A DNA stretch of 64,000 nt from Aphelocoma coerulescens (GCF_041296385.1 NW_027183804.1:1426001-1490000); one strand, 5' to 3'. Shown: positions 22,001-34,174, numbered from the stretch's first letter. Made by a program: numbers and translations. The notes: generated by a model not told the origin, from the sequence alone.

Positions 22001-24689
22001 GGAAGGGCAGATCCCAGCGTGGCTCCTCCCTGCTGAGCAGCCTGAGCAGGTGGAGTGTGATGCGGGAACACAAAGGCATCAAGATCTGGCGCATCTCTCT
22101 GGCAGAGGAAAAAACGCACCAAGACCCTGATGTGAGGGGCAAACGTCTCCCAGGATTGACTCACAGAGGTCTGGTCTTTCCCCAGCACCCCTGCAGGGGA
22201 TGTGGGTGCTCTGGGAGGTGGCTGCTCCTGAGCACCCTTCTCCAGCCTTTTCCAGTGCCCTTGGCCATCCCTTATTGACCAGGCCCTCTGGCCCATGACC
22301 ACAAGGACGATGTGGGGCACCTCGGGCACAGGGCACAAGTGCCGGGGGCAGTGGGGAGAAGGGGGTCTCACCTGGCCAGCAGACCCACTGCATAGTGCTG
22401 GGTGTCAGCACACAGCAGCGTGTCCCAGCCACGCTTGCGCTCCACAGCAACCACCTCATTGTCACAGCGCAGTCGACAGAGCAGAGCCTTCATGGCCTGC
22501 ACTGCAAACCTGTGTGCAGAGCAAAGCCCAGGTCACACTGGGAGCACTGGCGTTGGCCACAAGGGCATGGGAAGGACAGGAGGACTGGGACCTGTTGGGG
22601 TTGGTGGGAAGGCCGTGTTCCTCCCGGCACGCTCTCCAGAAGTGATCAACTTCCTCTGGCGTCTGCTGTGTGGTGATGACAACATGGGAGAGCAGAGCCA
22701 CAAAGATGCGGGAGGAGTAAAGGTTCATTGCCTCGTGGCACCGAGGCACCTGGACAATCACCCACAGCGCCAGAGTTGCCTGCAAAAGAAGCAGCCCGAG
22801 ACAGCGCTCAGTGCCGAGCTGTCCATGTGGCAGGGCCCGAGGGGAGATGCAGGGGGAGCACCGGGCCTGGTGCCCCCTGAGCCTGCCCCTAGCCCAAGTT
22901 TCACCCAGCGCCTGAGTCAGGGAGAGGATGGAGAGCTGCTGGAGCGGCAGCTTGGGGGTGAACAAAGGCCAGTTCCAGAAACTCACAGCCAGGGCAAGGA
23001 CAGGTGTGTCGTCCCCATCAGAGGTGGACATGCTGTGCAGAGGCCAGTCCTCCATCACACAGAGCAGTGTTGGCAGCACCTTCTCCAGTGTGCTGCCTGA
23101 CAAGCCTATGAGACTCCACATCATTGTGGCAGCTCTGTGGGATCAGAGCTCTGAGTCAGGGGCGTCTCAGTCACAGTACCATGCCCTGTGCAGCTGTGGG
23201 GGCCCAGGTGACAGAGCCCCAGTGCCCTGAAGGGCAGGGAGGGAGCATGGCAGCAGGCTCAGGAAACAGAGGGGCCCGAGGGTCCTGGAGCTCTCCACCT
23301 GTCTGGCAGACCCCATAGGACAGGCGGCACAGGGCAATGGGCCCTAAGGGCTGGTGAGCCCTGAGCTCTCAAGGCAGCTGGGCCCCGTACCTGTCGCACG
23401 ATGGGGCACAGCGCAGGAGGGTCAGCACCACATCAGCGGGGTGCTCTTCAGCCAGCCTCAGAAGGTTAATGGGCAGCCTGGCATCCACAGTGACATGGGA
23501 CCCGAGACTCTGGTGAATGTTCCTCACCATGGCTGGCACCTGGAGGAGGCATGGGGAAGACTCGGAGCACTGTCCAAGGGAGCAACTTCCCCAGCCGCCC
23601 CCAAGAAATGCTTCCCTTCTCGACTCACTGCTCTGGTCTCAAAAGCTGAGGGGGCCCAGAAGCCGTGGCTTGAGGGGGCACACGATCCTTGGAGTGTCCA
23701 GCCCTGGCCCCAGGCTGCTTACCTGCTGCTGAGGAGAAACAGCACTCTCTTCAAAAAAATCCAGTTCGGGAGCATGAATCCCAGTGGGAGTGGGCGTGGT
23801 GTCAGGATTTGCGATGCCCTGAGTCTCTCCGGTGTCGGTGTTTGTGATGGCCATGTCCTCAGTCCCTGCCAAGTCCTCAGTCCCTGCCATGTCCTCAGTC
23901 CCTGCCACGTCCGTCTTCACCGTGTGATCATTCATGGGACTGTCAGAGTCTTCTGAGCACTCAGGTGAATCTGTGCTGACACCAGGCTCTGCCTGGAGCT
24001 CGGTCAGCCCAGAGTCAGGCTCAGCTGTGCCCTCAGTTGCTGTGGTGCTGGTCATTCCACGCCGAATGCGGATGAACTTCCGGAACACCTGCAGGAGAAC
24101 AGAGGACAGGGAAGAGAGGGATGTTCCAAGGGGTGCTCCAGGTGCGGTGCTCGGCTGAGCAGCGACAGCAGGCCCAGCCCAGGTGGGGATGGCTGCAGGT
24201 ACCTGCGCTGTTCTTCTCCGGAAGTGGCCGTGGGCATGGTCCTGCTCTTGTGTCCGGTCCAGGGCTGCATCTGGCAAAGAGAGAGTGCAGCCAGAGCTGA
24301 GGGGCTGCGGGAGAGGCCGGAGAACGCAGCCCAGCCCTGCGCTCCCCAGGTAGGGACAGCCCCAGGATGCCCAGCGTCTGGCCTGGCCCCTCTTCCGTCC
24401 TATCCATGGGCCTGTTCTCCAGGGATGGGATGGGATGGGATGGGATGGGATGGGATGGGATGGGATGGGATGGGATGGGATGGGATGGGATGGGATGGGA
24501 TGGGATGGGATGGGATGGGATGGGAGCCACCAAGCTGGCTTCTGCCATCAGCCCTGTGGCCCAGCTCTGTCACTCACCTTCCTGCTGTGGCTGGAACTGC
24601 TCCAGCTCTTCGGGCTGTTGTGCTGGGGCAGCTGCAGGGCCTTTTTTCCCCCTGAACACTTTGAACAGGCCACGGAATCTGCCCGCCAT
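19031..24689 (-). CDS. Maestro heat-like repeat (MROH-like) protein, 15 exons
   Basis: By splice signals and frame I place coding exons at 24578-24689, 24203-24270, 23723-24088, 23391-23539, 22987-23134, 22592-22779, 22372-22509, 21984-22098, 21674-21811, 21257-21433, 20536-20691, 20275-20376, 19796-19898, 19466-19522 and 19031-19152. All junction phases agree, giving 2139 nt (712 aa) without a stop. The protein starts MAGRFRGLFKVFRGKK. It has an acidic linker with short AGTED repeats around residues 115-135, then pairs of amphipathic helices typical of HEAT/armadillo repeats, and ends near ALRRDDSP. MROH proteins are putative scaffolds of unknown biochemical role. The gene has an LTR in the intron before the exon at 20536-20691, a TGGGA array in intron 1 and a 70-bp tandem repeat upstream. 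The donor at 22592 (GTCCCA) is weak. Confidence 0.85.
20713..21158 (+). mobile_element. Solo LTR in an MROH intron
   Basis: 446 bp with terminal inverted repeats TGATGCC...GGCATCA, flanked on both sides by AACT (4-bp target duplication). AATAAA lies near 21081. It is inserted antisense to the host gene. Confidence 0.8.
24425..24525 (+). repeat. (TGGGA)n microsatellite
   Basis: About 20 pentamers inside intron 1 of the MROH-like gene. The complementary array is at 45971-46048. Confidence 0.97.
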
Positions 24690-24696
24690 GCCACAG

Positions 24697-25095
24697 TCTG
24701 GCCTCGAGGGCACCTTCAAGAGAGATGCCTGGGGAAAGCTCTGAGTGAACAAGTCCTGCACTTGTGCCTTGAAGGCACCAGCAGCAGAGAAGCCTCAGGA
24801 AGGCTACAGGACAGCAAGTCCTGCACTCTGGTCTCAGAGGGCTCTTGCCACAAGGACAGGAGACTCCTCGTCAAGGATTGTGGTCAGCAAAGCCAACGGT
24901 CTGGCCTTGAGGGCACCGGCCACAGGGATGGGAGATGCCTCGGAAAAGCTCCGGGGCACCAAGTCCCATGGTCTGCCCTCGAGGGCACCTGCAAAAGAGA
25001 AGCCTCGAGAAGGCCACAGGTCACCAAGTCCTGTGGTCTGGCCTCGAGGTCACCTGCAGGAATAACGCCTCGGAAAAGCTCCGGGTCAGCGAGGA
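24697..25095 (-). repeat. About 70-bp tandem repeat upstream of MROH start
   Basis: Six units, starting near 24700, 24768, 24834, 24902, 24975 and 25044, share CTGGCCTCGAGGGCACC and GATGCCTCGGAAAAGCTC. The array abuts the MROH start codon, so it must be its 5' UTR or promoter. A lone diverged unit recurs at about 27250-27320. On the minus strand each unit carries an acceptor-like TTTGCAG or similar. Confidence 0.75.
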
Positions 25096-27440
25096 ACGAG
25101 TGCGCTGTGCGGGGGCTCCTCACGGCACCGCTCTGTCCCGTCCTGTCCCGTCGCGTGCTCCGAGCACTGTGGCGTGGCCGCTTCGCTGCCAGCCCCAATG
25201 TCAGCACGTGTCACAAAGGGCCCTGGGACACCCTGTCCCGTTCCATCCCACGGTGACCGTGCTGCGCCGTGTCACAAAGGGCCCTCGCACACACCCCACC
25301 TGCCCTGGGGCCGCCCCCAGCCCACCCCAAGTGGCCCAGGTTGGAAGGAATGCCTTGCCCCAAGTGTCTAAGGCAGCCCGACAGGAACTTTAGCATCAGC
25401 TCCAGCCATAAGCAAACGCTCCCCTGCTCTGCGGGCTCGGGGTAGCACCAGGAGCCCCCACGGCTGCCGCCGCAGCTGCTGCGGGAAGGGCTCGGGGTCT
25501 TCCACAGAAGCTGGCACGGCCTCCCTGGGACACGTCCCGGCCGGTGGCCATCCTAAAGCCAGGGCTGTGACACAGACAAGGAACGTGTGGGCCAGGGCGC
25601 GAATGCTGCTCTGACCCCTGGGGCCCGGGGAGCGCTGAAATCAGCAGGGGTGGCAGAGTCCCCTCCGAAGCAGACCTGCCGCCCCCGAGCCCTGGCAGCG
25701 CTGGTGCCCATCTCCTGCCCCAGAGACCTGTGCCCCCGGGGGCTTCTCTGCCAGAGGGCAGCCAAAGCCAAGGTGCATTGGGGTCTGTGCTCCTTCCTAC
25801 AGGGGGCTGTTGGCAGGAGCAGCTGGAGTGACTGGGGCCAGCGCTTGGTATCCGACAGGAGATGTTGCTCCATCCTGGAGTGAATTTTTTCATGGAAGGG
25901 ATTAGCAGTAGCACCAGAACAGCATCAGCTGCTGAGTTTCACAGGGCAAAGAGATTCTACAGAGACACTGTGACGTTTCCTTGTGCTTTTCTATCTTTCT
26001 TGCATTCTGGAAATGAAAGAATCGGCCCAGCCTCTGATATTCAACATTCCCGTTGCTGCGTGTCTGGCTGTGGCAGCTCACGTTCAAACACAACTGCGTC
26101 CCTGCTGAGCAGGGCAATGGACGGCCACAAACAGGGAGGTTCCTCAGGGAACATCAAGGGAGACACCTGGGGAAGCACAGAGAATAGGGATAGCTGTGGG
26201 AGGAGAAGCTGTTCTGTGTCTCTGATGATGGTGCCAGCACCCTGAAGGAGCAGCCAAGACAGGCGCTGGAAGCACACAGGTCCCACCCTTTTCTGCTGTC
26301 ACATGGACTCGGGACACACAGGTCCAGCAGTCGTGATGCAGGAACAATGGAGGGCCATGCACTGGTAGGGAATGGCCTCCAGCAAGAGCAAAGCAGGATC
26401 CTCTGGCAGCAAAGCCTGAGCTTGTGAACCGGGCCATCTCCTCTGCACACAGCAAAGTGCTTCCCTCCGCCCCCGAACGTCTGCCAGCACTCCCTGCTTT
26501 TCTTTAGTGCCAGCTGCATCTTCCTTTGTTCCAAGCAAGTCCAGGATTTCGTTTGGAAGCTCATGTACGTGTCTTTAAGGGGCCTGCATGCAGGAGAGGG
26601 ATGGCACCTGCAGTGCAGGGCTTGTGTCCCATCAGAGTCTCTCTCTCACGATGGCACCAATGCCGCTGCCTTGGGACGCCTGACTGTGGAAGGCGAGTCA
26701 GCCCTCAAGCACGGCCACTGAAGTCAGTCAGGGGCACAGGCTGCAGCTGAAGCTGCCAAGCGTCGCTGTGAGGCTGGCAAGGCAAGAAGAAGCCATTGTG
26801 GCCAATTCTGCTGGAGCCTTTTGCCAAGCCACGTGCAGCTGCGCCCACAGTATGGCCCCGTTTGGCGTCCCGGCTGGTGCGGATGCCTTGTTGAGCTGGT
26901 GCCGGCATTGGGGCTCCTGCTGTTCCTGTGCACGCTCTGGTGCTGTTTCTGTGGCGTCCAGAGCTGTTTCGGCAGCAGCGACTCGGCAGCCCTGCTCGAG
27001 GAGACATCGCCGCCCTCCCCATGGTGGCAGCAGCTGTGCGGGCCCAGAGCTCTGTGTCAGGGGGGCCTCGGTCACAGCCCCGTGGCCTGGGCAGCCGCGG
27101 GGGCCCGGGCTGGCCGCCAGCCCTGCCTCTGCCCACCGCCCCTTCTTGGCAGCAGCCAGGGGCCGTGCCCCAGCAGGGCCCCCCCGCCCTCCTTGTCCCC
27201 AGCCAGCCCAGCCTCGGCACCTCGGGGTGCTCCCCACCCTCCTGCTGAGGCCCGGCCTTGAGGGCTTCTGCCGCAGGCCTGGGAGATGCTTCGGGGAAGC
27301 GCCAGAGCAGCCGGGCGGCAGGAACGAGGCGGCTGCCTGGAGGCTGCTTATGGCCTCTGACAGCCACTTCCTCGGGCCTTCCCACCACCCCAGCCCCTCA
27401 GGGGCCTCCTGTTGTTCTGCCAAGGGGCAGAGGCGATTTA
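25096..27440. other. No firm gene; one membrane-type ORF noted
   Basis: GC-rich intergenic sequence. A plus-strand frame at 26821-27261 (146 codons) has one hydrophobic stretch (VPALGLLLFLCTLWCCFCG) followed by a proline-rich tail. There is no supporting homology and its codon pattern looks compositional, so it is not called. The segment at 27250-27320 is a stray unit of the upstream MROH repeat. Confidence 0.4.
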
Positions 27441-27469
27441 AAGGACACAGACAGCACTGGAAAGAATGC

Positions 27470-28120
27470 TCTTATTTTACTGTGAAATTAAGGAACCTCA
27501 AACGTAAAACGATACATTCAGTAAAACTAGGGGCTTGGATTTAGCAACAAGCAAAAATAAGCAAGGTAATGCACCTAATTATTACTATCCAAGAGAAAGG
27601 AGAGTGATTTAGAAAGATGCATCACCAATTGCCTAAATACCTTACCATCATCCAGATCTGCAGTCGTTGGGGAGCCCCATTTCGCAGCAAGGATCTGGAG
27701 AACCCTTCCCATCAATTGGGAGAATCCTATGGGTGCATCTACCCGTATGTGAGGCTTCCACATTTGCCCCAAATGTGGGTCCAGCTTTTATAGGCCCAAA
27801 TCAGGAAGTCCAAGTGACTTGATTGTGTTTTTAGTCCGGAAACACCTGGGTCTGATGGCACACTTTGCAACCAGCAGGGGCCACAGCTTGGCCAGTGCCC
27901 AGGCCTTGCCTGGGAGGGTTTCCCCTCAAACACCCTGCAAACAAACCTTTATTCATGTCAGCTGGGGAAAGTTTCTTAAATTATCCATTTCTTGCAGATA
28001 ACTGTACACGGTTATGGGAAAGTTTCTAAAGCAGCCCATTTGGCGTTAAATGGCTAGCAGAAGCATCTTTGTCATCTGTTTTTAGCTAAATAATACTGAG
28101 GGTGTTAGTCACAGATTGGC
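27470..28120 (-). mobile_element. Probable 3' LTR of ERV1-like provirus
   Basis: On the minus strand there is a TATA box (CCTATAAAAGCTGG near 27790), a following R-like region and AAAATAAGAG late in the element. It lies just downstream of the pol and env-leader remnants, in the same orientation. The ends are approximate. Confidence 0.45.
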
Positions 28121-28169
28121 CAGGGTTCATCTTGTAGGTCAGCTCCGGCTGAGGCCTGCTGCTCAGGCC

Positions 28170-28440
28170 TCAGCACATCAGTCGCTCCTCTGACTTACAG
28201 GATGAATCACGGCTGTCAGACGGCCTCTGCAGTTGTTGCACATAGGGTTGGTTGATCTTGAGGTGTAGCTGCGAGCTGCCTTCCCTGTACTGTGTGCTGG
28301 ATGAGTCGTACAGTACAAGGAATGAAACAAGGAATAAACAAGAAGGTAGCAGCTTCACAAAGGGAAAGGAGAAAGGGCCCCTTTGAGCCACAGACTCCCT
28401 GGCAGCCACAAGAATATATCTGGTTCCCAACATTCCCATG
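28170..28440 (-). pseudogene. ERV1-like env N-terminal remnant (candidate)
   Basis: The open frame has a strongly hydrophobic leader (FVKLLPSCLFLVSFLVLY) just after the integrase end, the place where env begins. It stops after about 89 codons with no SU or TM domain following, so most of env is deleted. Confidence 0.35.
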
Positions 28441-28491
28441 TCTGGGTTGGTACATGGGCTAATTTTCTCATCTCCCGAGTTGTCTGTTTTC

Positions 28492-31400
28492 CTACTTTTC
28501 CATTGTCATCAATTTGTAAGCGACAGTTGGATTCATTTTCTTTCCTGCAAACTCCTCCTTCTTCTGCCGGTAGTCTAAAACCCCGTGATGCTGGAAAATC
28601 GCATTCCGTGTTTGCGTGGATTGGCCGGCCATAAGGTCAGGGGTGGCAGCTCTCTGGTTAGTTATTATCTCCGAGACAGCTTGCAGTCTTCTTATCCAAT
28701 TCAGATGATAGGCAGGTTCTCTGGCCCCTGGCACCAATTGGCTAGGGCTCCATGGAGCCGGTCCATAATGTTGTAGAACTCTCTCAGGTGGCCGTTCATC
28801 ATGTCCCCATCTTTGGGAGCTTCCCTTACTTAGGGAGGTGTCAAGAGACCATGTTTCTCTGACCAGATCATGATATACTTTGACTCTGAGCGCCGTCCCC
28901 TGACTTTGTGTCCATGTCCCTGATGGGCCTATTGTTAAGGATGTGCAGTGCATCAGTGAGATGGGTTCTCCACCAGGACAGGTGTCCATCTCCCAGGTTT
29001 CTCCACTGCTCTTTCAATAGCCCATTCATTCGCCCAGGTAATCCCACAGCTTGGGGATAATATGGTGTGTGAAAACCCCACTGAATGTTTTTCTGCTCAG
29101 CGTACTGCTGAATGAATTTGTTCTGGAAATGAGACCCATTATCTGTTTGACTCGGTAATGGCATTCCGTAATACAGAATTACTGTGTCTATAGTACAGAT
29201 GGTGCTATGCTGAGTGGCCTTCTCACAAGGATGGGCAATCAAATACCCAGGATATGTGTCTATGGCAGATATATTTACACCCTCGGTCCTGGGGTAAAGG
29301 TCCAATGTAATCCATTTGCCAAGTTGGTCCGGGCAATTTTCCTCTCCCCAGCTGTCCTTTTACAATGTTTGGCACCGGGCGTTTGTACATATGTTGGCAC
29401 ACGGGGCAGTGAGCAATTCTAGTTCTACTCATATCGAGTATGAGCCCACCTGTAAGTGGCTCACACTCTTGAGCCCACCTGTAAGTGGCTTTTTGTCCAA
29501 GGTGCACACATTTTTGGTGTGCACATTTTGCCAGGCCTTCGTGATCCTCCTTTGGAGGGAACTCCGGTCTGGCTTGGGAAATCTTTGCCCGGTTGCCTGC
29601 AACAGAGTTATAAAGTAGCTCTAAAGTGTCTGTGTCACTATGGGCATCAACATGAATCACAGTCACATCAGTTCTTTGCACCATTTCCCAAAGGTCACTC
29701 CACAGTTCCTTTCCCCAGACCTCTTTGGAGTAGATTTTCCAGGCTCTGCCTACCCATGTCGGTAGCCACGGAGCGAACCCATTTAGCTACCGACCAAGAA
29801 GCAGTATAGGAAAGGCATTCTCCTAGATCTTCTTGTTTTAAAGCCATATCAATTGCATAGAATTCAGCATATTGACTGCTTTTCCCTTCTCTGGTCATTT
29901 CTAAAAACTTTTCTGAATGAGGATGGTCAGCTACTGCTTTCCAAAACCTTTTCCCTCCTATATACTCAGCTGACCCATCCGTAAACCAAGCATGTTCTTT
30001 TTCCTGTGGCATTAGTTGATCTGAAGGCTTTTCCCACTTCCCTGGAGATTCCCTCTCAGCTGTGAAGCTGGCACTCACCTCTTGGTCCCTCCCGGGGGCA
30101 GCTGCTACTGGCTCATGAAGAGTGGCTATCCGCCCCGTTCCCACCTTGGCCCTATCCTGAATATACCACTTCCACTTTACAGTACCACACTCCGGAGCGT
30201 GCCCAATCCAATGGGCTTTTGGGGACCTTCTGACCCACTGCACAATAGGAATTTCCGGATGAAGAGCCACTTCGTATCCTATGGTAAGTTGTTCTGTTTC
30301 CATCAGTGCCCAATAACCTGCCAATAACTGTTTCTCAAAAGGTGTGTAGTTGTTTCCTGCTTCTGGCAACTTCCTCCCCCAAAACCCCGGGGGAACCTTT
30401 TTCTTTCCCTGTTTCTGCCAGAGGCTCCCATCAGCATGTGACCCATTAACAGGTACATTTAACTCAACTTCTCCCTTTTGCATAGGCCATAGATCTAAAG
30501 GCCTTTTTGGCTAATAGCCTCTTTGGCTAATTCAAAGGCAGCCTGCTGCTCACTTCCCCATTCCAATTCCCTATTTCCCCTGGTTACTTTATGCAGAGGG
30601 GTTGAGATTTGTCTCAGATGCAGAATATGTTGTCTCCAAAAGACGAATAATCCAATAAACCTTGGTGCCTCCTTTTTATTTTGTGGCACGGCAAACTCTA
30701 AAATTTTCTGTCGGGCTTTGGGGAAGATTTCCCGATGCCCGCATTGCCACTGAATTCCCAAAAATTTCACTTGAATTTTGGTAGGGTTAATTTCCCAGTC
30801 TTTCTGTTTCCTATGATCCACAACTAATTCAAGGACTTGTTGCACTTCCTCCTCATTGCTGCCCTGGACCAAGATGTCATCTCTATAATGAATGAGTTGC
30901 GTATCAAAGTCAGTTTGATTTAATCCAAGTGCTCACCGCTGTTCGATGACAAATTGTTGGGCCGTGCACACATGCCTGGGGCAATGTGCTGAGTGCGTAG
31001 TGTCGTCCCTGCCACGTAAAGGCAAAGTGACGCCCCTGCTCCTCGGCAATGGGCACTGCAAAGAAAGCATTAGCCAAATCACTTACTGCATACCAGATTC
31101 TTCCAGAGTGTTCCTGGATTTTTTCTATTAAAGTAACACTATCTGGTACAGCTGCCGCAAGAGTGGCTGTGTTTATTTGATTCTCTAAAGTCCACGGTCG
31201 TTCTCCATGACCTGTCCCTTTTCTTGGCAGGCCAGACAGGGTTATTCCAAGCTGTTCTAGTGGGTTTTAAAACATCCACTAAGTCTTTAATTGCCAGTGA
31301 AATGTCTTCATGCCCCCCTGGGATTTGGTGCTGCTTCATGGTTACCAATTTAGCTGTGGTAGGAATCTGCACAGGGGGCATTTTCACCTGCCTGACTAAA

Positions 31401-31745
31401 ACTGGCTGAGCACTGATATACGGCTTTGTCCCAAACTGATATAAACCATTGGATAAATTTAAAGCCAGTCCCATTAAGATACCAATCCCAACTATATATT
31501 CAGGGACCAGGACATTCATAACTGAATGCAATCATCTGGGAAGGTTCCCTAATTTCATTTTGATTTGTGTTTGCACAGCTTCAATTTGTTTCCCCCCACC
31601 AAACCTGTAATAATCACTGGTTGTCCTTTAAATTTCTTGGGATTCCCATAAATGTAAAGAGGCCTCCGCTCTGCTGTCAATCCAGGCTTTTACAGTTTGT
31701 GAGGACCAGTTTTTCCAAAGTATCTGAAGCTCCACGGGAAGCCCG
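28492..31745 (-). pseudogene. ERV1-like pro-pol, heavily decayed
   Basis: On the minus strand from high to low coordinates: a protease remnant (WIDSRAE near 31680, where DSG or DTG is expected); the RT N-terminus (HQIPGGH, NPVWPAKK, DFRESNKH near 31200); RT motif YRDD at 30873-30887 in place of YxDD with a hydrophobic x; RNase H (FTDGS near 29975); the integrase HHCC finger (CPVC near 29410); integrase catalytic Asp (WQMDYIG near 29325, TDNGSHF near 29135); and a C-terminal domain near 28500-28900. Several stops and frame changes separate the pieces. The KQHQIPGGH-type RT start is typical of class I elements of the HERV-I/epsilon-like branch; that placement is inference. Gag is missing. Confidence 0.8.
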
Positions 31746-31954
31746 GCCGGGGCTCCCGGGCACGAGCAGCAGCAGCGCCGGCCCTTCCCGCCCGCTCCTG
31801 CCTCGGCTTCCCAAGGGCTTTTTCCAGGTGAATTCTGGAGCAGAGCAACCATCACCCCCAAACAGCCCCGATTCCGCAGGGCCCGGCTGTGCTGCCCTGA
31901 GCCAGCCTTCAGAGAAAGGAAGGATCGGGTTCCAGCGCTGCTCTCAGAACGGTT

Positions 31955-32368
31955 TTACTCCCCCTGAGCTGACAGCACGGGGCTGTTGTTGCCTTTGCCT
32001 TGGGAACTGGAGATCGCGGCCGCTCTTGCCCCTCTTCTGGTTGCCACCTGAATTTTATCAGGAAAACTGCAATTGCCTCTCTCCATCAGTGCTACCCACG
32101 GTGCTTTCGTGACAGTGAACTCAGTATTTTTGTCACAGGCATCATGATTAGCAGAGACTGAAATGCTCACAAGTCCCTGAGCGCTCAGTTGAGGGGAATT
32201 GAAGCCATCCAGACCACATTCACAGTGCTCAAACACAGCCCTGTTGCTGGTGCTGTTGAAATAAAATCAGCTTACAGAGCCCGTTTCAGAAATTGCCTCT
32301 GGAGTGGCAAATAAAACTAAGAAATCCAGCAGGAGAAAGAGAAACCAGAACTTCTTGACTCTCTTCAT
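31955..32368 (-). pseudogene. PA-domain RING E3 ligase (GRAIL/RNF13-like), truncated
   Basis: The minus-strand ATG opens MKRVKKFWFLFLLLDFLV, a signal peptide. In the same frame there is a premature TGA at 32267-32269, then a protease-associated (PA) domain with NHDACDKNTEF and WVALMERGNCSFPDKI. The second matches the RGxCxFxxK signature of RNF13/RNF128/RNF149-type ubiquitin ligases, which are membrane proteins of the endolysosomal system. The frame ends after the PA domain. No transmembrane segment or RING finger follows, because ERV1-like sequence begins about 200 bp further. The stop and the loss of the catalytic RING make it a pseudogene. Which family member it derives from cannot be told from this part. 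Confidence 0.7.
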
Positions 32369-33900
32369 GGCTTCTTCCCAGCAGCAGAAATGGGAGATGC
32401 CCAGAGATGTTTGCAGCTGCTGCTGATCCCAGCTGGAGCCCAGCCTGCCGCAGGGTCCCAGCGGAACCGGAGCCCAGCCCGGGCAGCTCCCGCAGTGTCG
32501 GGAGCTCAGCGCACGCGGGGCCAGGCCCGGAGCCCTGGGCACGGCCGCTGATTGCGGGGCAGCGGCGCAGAGGGAACGTACTGCGGCCCAAACCTCCTGC
32601 TCCTCCCACACAGCGCCCATCGCTCTCCCCCTCCTGCTCTCCCAGCACGGCACAAATTCCAGCTGGGAGGAGGCTTCCCAAGAGAGGGCTCGGCTCCTGT
32701 TTCAGCCTGAGTGTCCCTGCAGAAGAACAGGGCATCTTTCAGGCAGTTCCACAAGCTCAGGGTTCTCATTTGATGAGGAATCTGGCATGCAAATGGCCTT
32801 GTTAGGAAGGATAAAAGCAGAGGAAATGGATTAGAAATTATTAGAAAAAATTATCCTTCTTCTAGACAAAGCTCACCAAATCATTCTCTGCATTTCTCCT
32901 TTTCAGATTATTTCAGTCTGAGAGGTCCAGCTTGCATGAACTGATTGTGCTCTTGATTTATACCAGTGCAAGAGATGTAGACTGATCTAAACTGAACACA
33001 GAAACAAAGTACCTCTGTCAGCCCATTTTCATGTTCTAGATCACTTTCCAGATGCCCATGGAGATGTGGGAATGATTATCACACACCTCTCCATTTCTGG
33101 CTGCAGGCTCTGGGGATTCTTTCTCTGAGTTCAGCCAGGGTTGCAGTGCCTAACAATTCCTGGTTCCACCTCCTGGTTTCTTAGGTTACAACAGCCACAA
33201 TGAAAACCTCAATGATGGCACAAGTGCCCAGCCCACAGGGAAAAGAAAGGACAACTTGTAAAGTTCTCCCAGCAGTTGTCCTGCTTTGCTGCAGCAGTCG
33301 TGCTGCACTCACAGTGTGGGAAGCCAAGAGAAGCTGCAGTTGGGGGCACATCTTGTGACAGGAGCTGCACCTCGTTCGCCAGGAAAGGTTCTTGAAAAGA
33401 GCAGACAGGACTGCGGAGAAGATTCCCAGAAAACTGAAACAGCTTTCCAGAAGTGAAATGAAAATGGAAAGAAACAATCCGAGGTGTTCTCCTCTCTATT
33501 TCTGTGCTCCCCTTTTCCATGTTGCACTGCTTCTCCATGCCATGAATTCCAAATGGATCTCACCTCTAAGATCTGTGCCTTAGCGAGTTTTAGACACTCT
33601 GAAATACCGTGAGCTGCACACAGTTTGCCTTCCCCTGTTTTTATTGGAAAGCAATGCTGGAGACAAAAGTGCAGAGCTTGGGTGGGGCACGAATTCTACA
33701 GGCAGGGAATGTGGCCCGGCAGTGTCTGACCCTCAGCAGGGCCAAGGCACAGCAGCAGCCGAGGGGATTCCTCTGCCACCGTGCAGGAGCCAGGACTCTG
33801 GATCCGGGCTGGACACGGCAAAGTTGCCGTGTTTGCACAGACTCAGGGGCTGCCCCCGGGGCGAGCGGGGCTCGGCCGTGGGGAGCGTGGGGCGAGCGGG
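32369..33900. other. CpG-rich upstream block and intergenic DNA
   Basis: 32400-32700 is CpG-rich and lies upstream of the E3-ligase pseudogene start, so it is probably its old promoter. 32800-33650 is AT-richer with no gene recognised. Confidence 0.4.
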
Positions 33901-33902
33901 GA

Positions 33903-33957
33903 ACGGACACGCGGACACTCGGACACGCGGACACGCGGACACTCGGACATGCGGACA
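33903..33957 (+). repeat. GGACACGC short tandem repeat
   Basis: About six imperfect units of 8-10 bp (GGACACGC/GGACACTC), upstream of the PIM-like gene. Confidence 0.8.
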
Positions 33958-34174
33958 AACGGCCCCGGCGCTTCAGTTGAAGCGGCAGCAGCGACAGCAC
34001 AAGCGACTCTACAGACTCTCTCCTCTTCGTGCTCTTGCTCCTCCTCTCCCTCTCCCTGTGTTCCGCACCTTCCCCCCGCCTCCCCTTCCCGGTCTCCCCC
34101 TCGTCTCTCGGTGTCCCTTTCCCGGTGTCCCCCTCCTCTCCCGGTCTCTCCCCCTCCCCCTGCCGGGCCGGGCC

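Noticed and set aside
24425..24525. TGGGA array as telomeric repeat
   Set aside because: Vertebrate telomeres are TTAGGG. This is a pentamer microsatellite within an intron.
26821..27261. 146-codon frame with a hydrophobic stretch
   Set aside because: No homology, a compositional tail, and no splice or promoter context. Mentioned only as a note.
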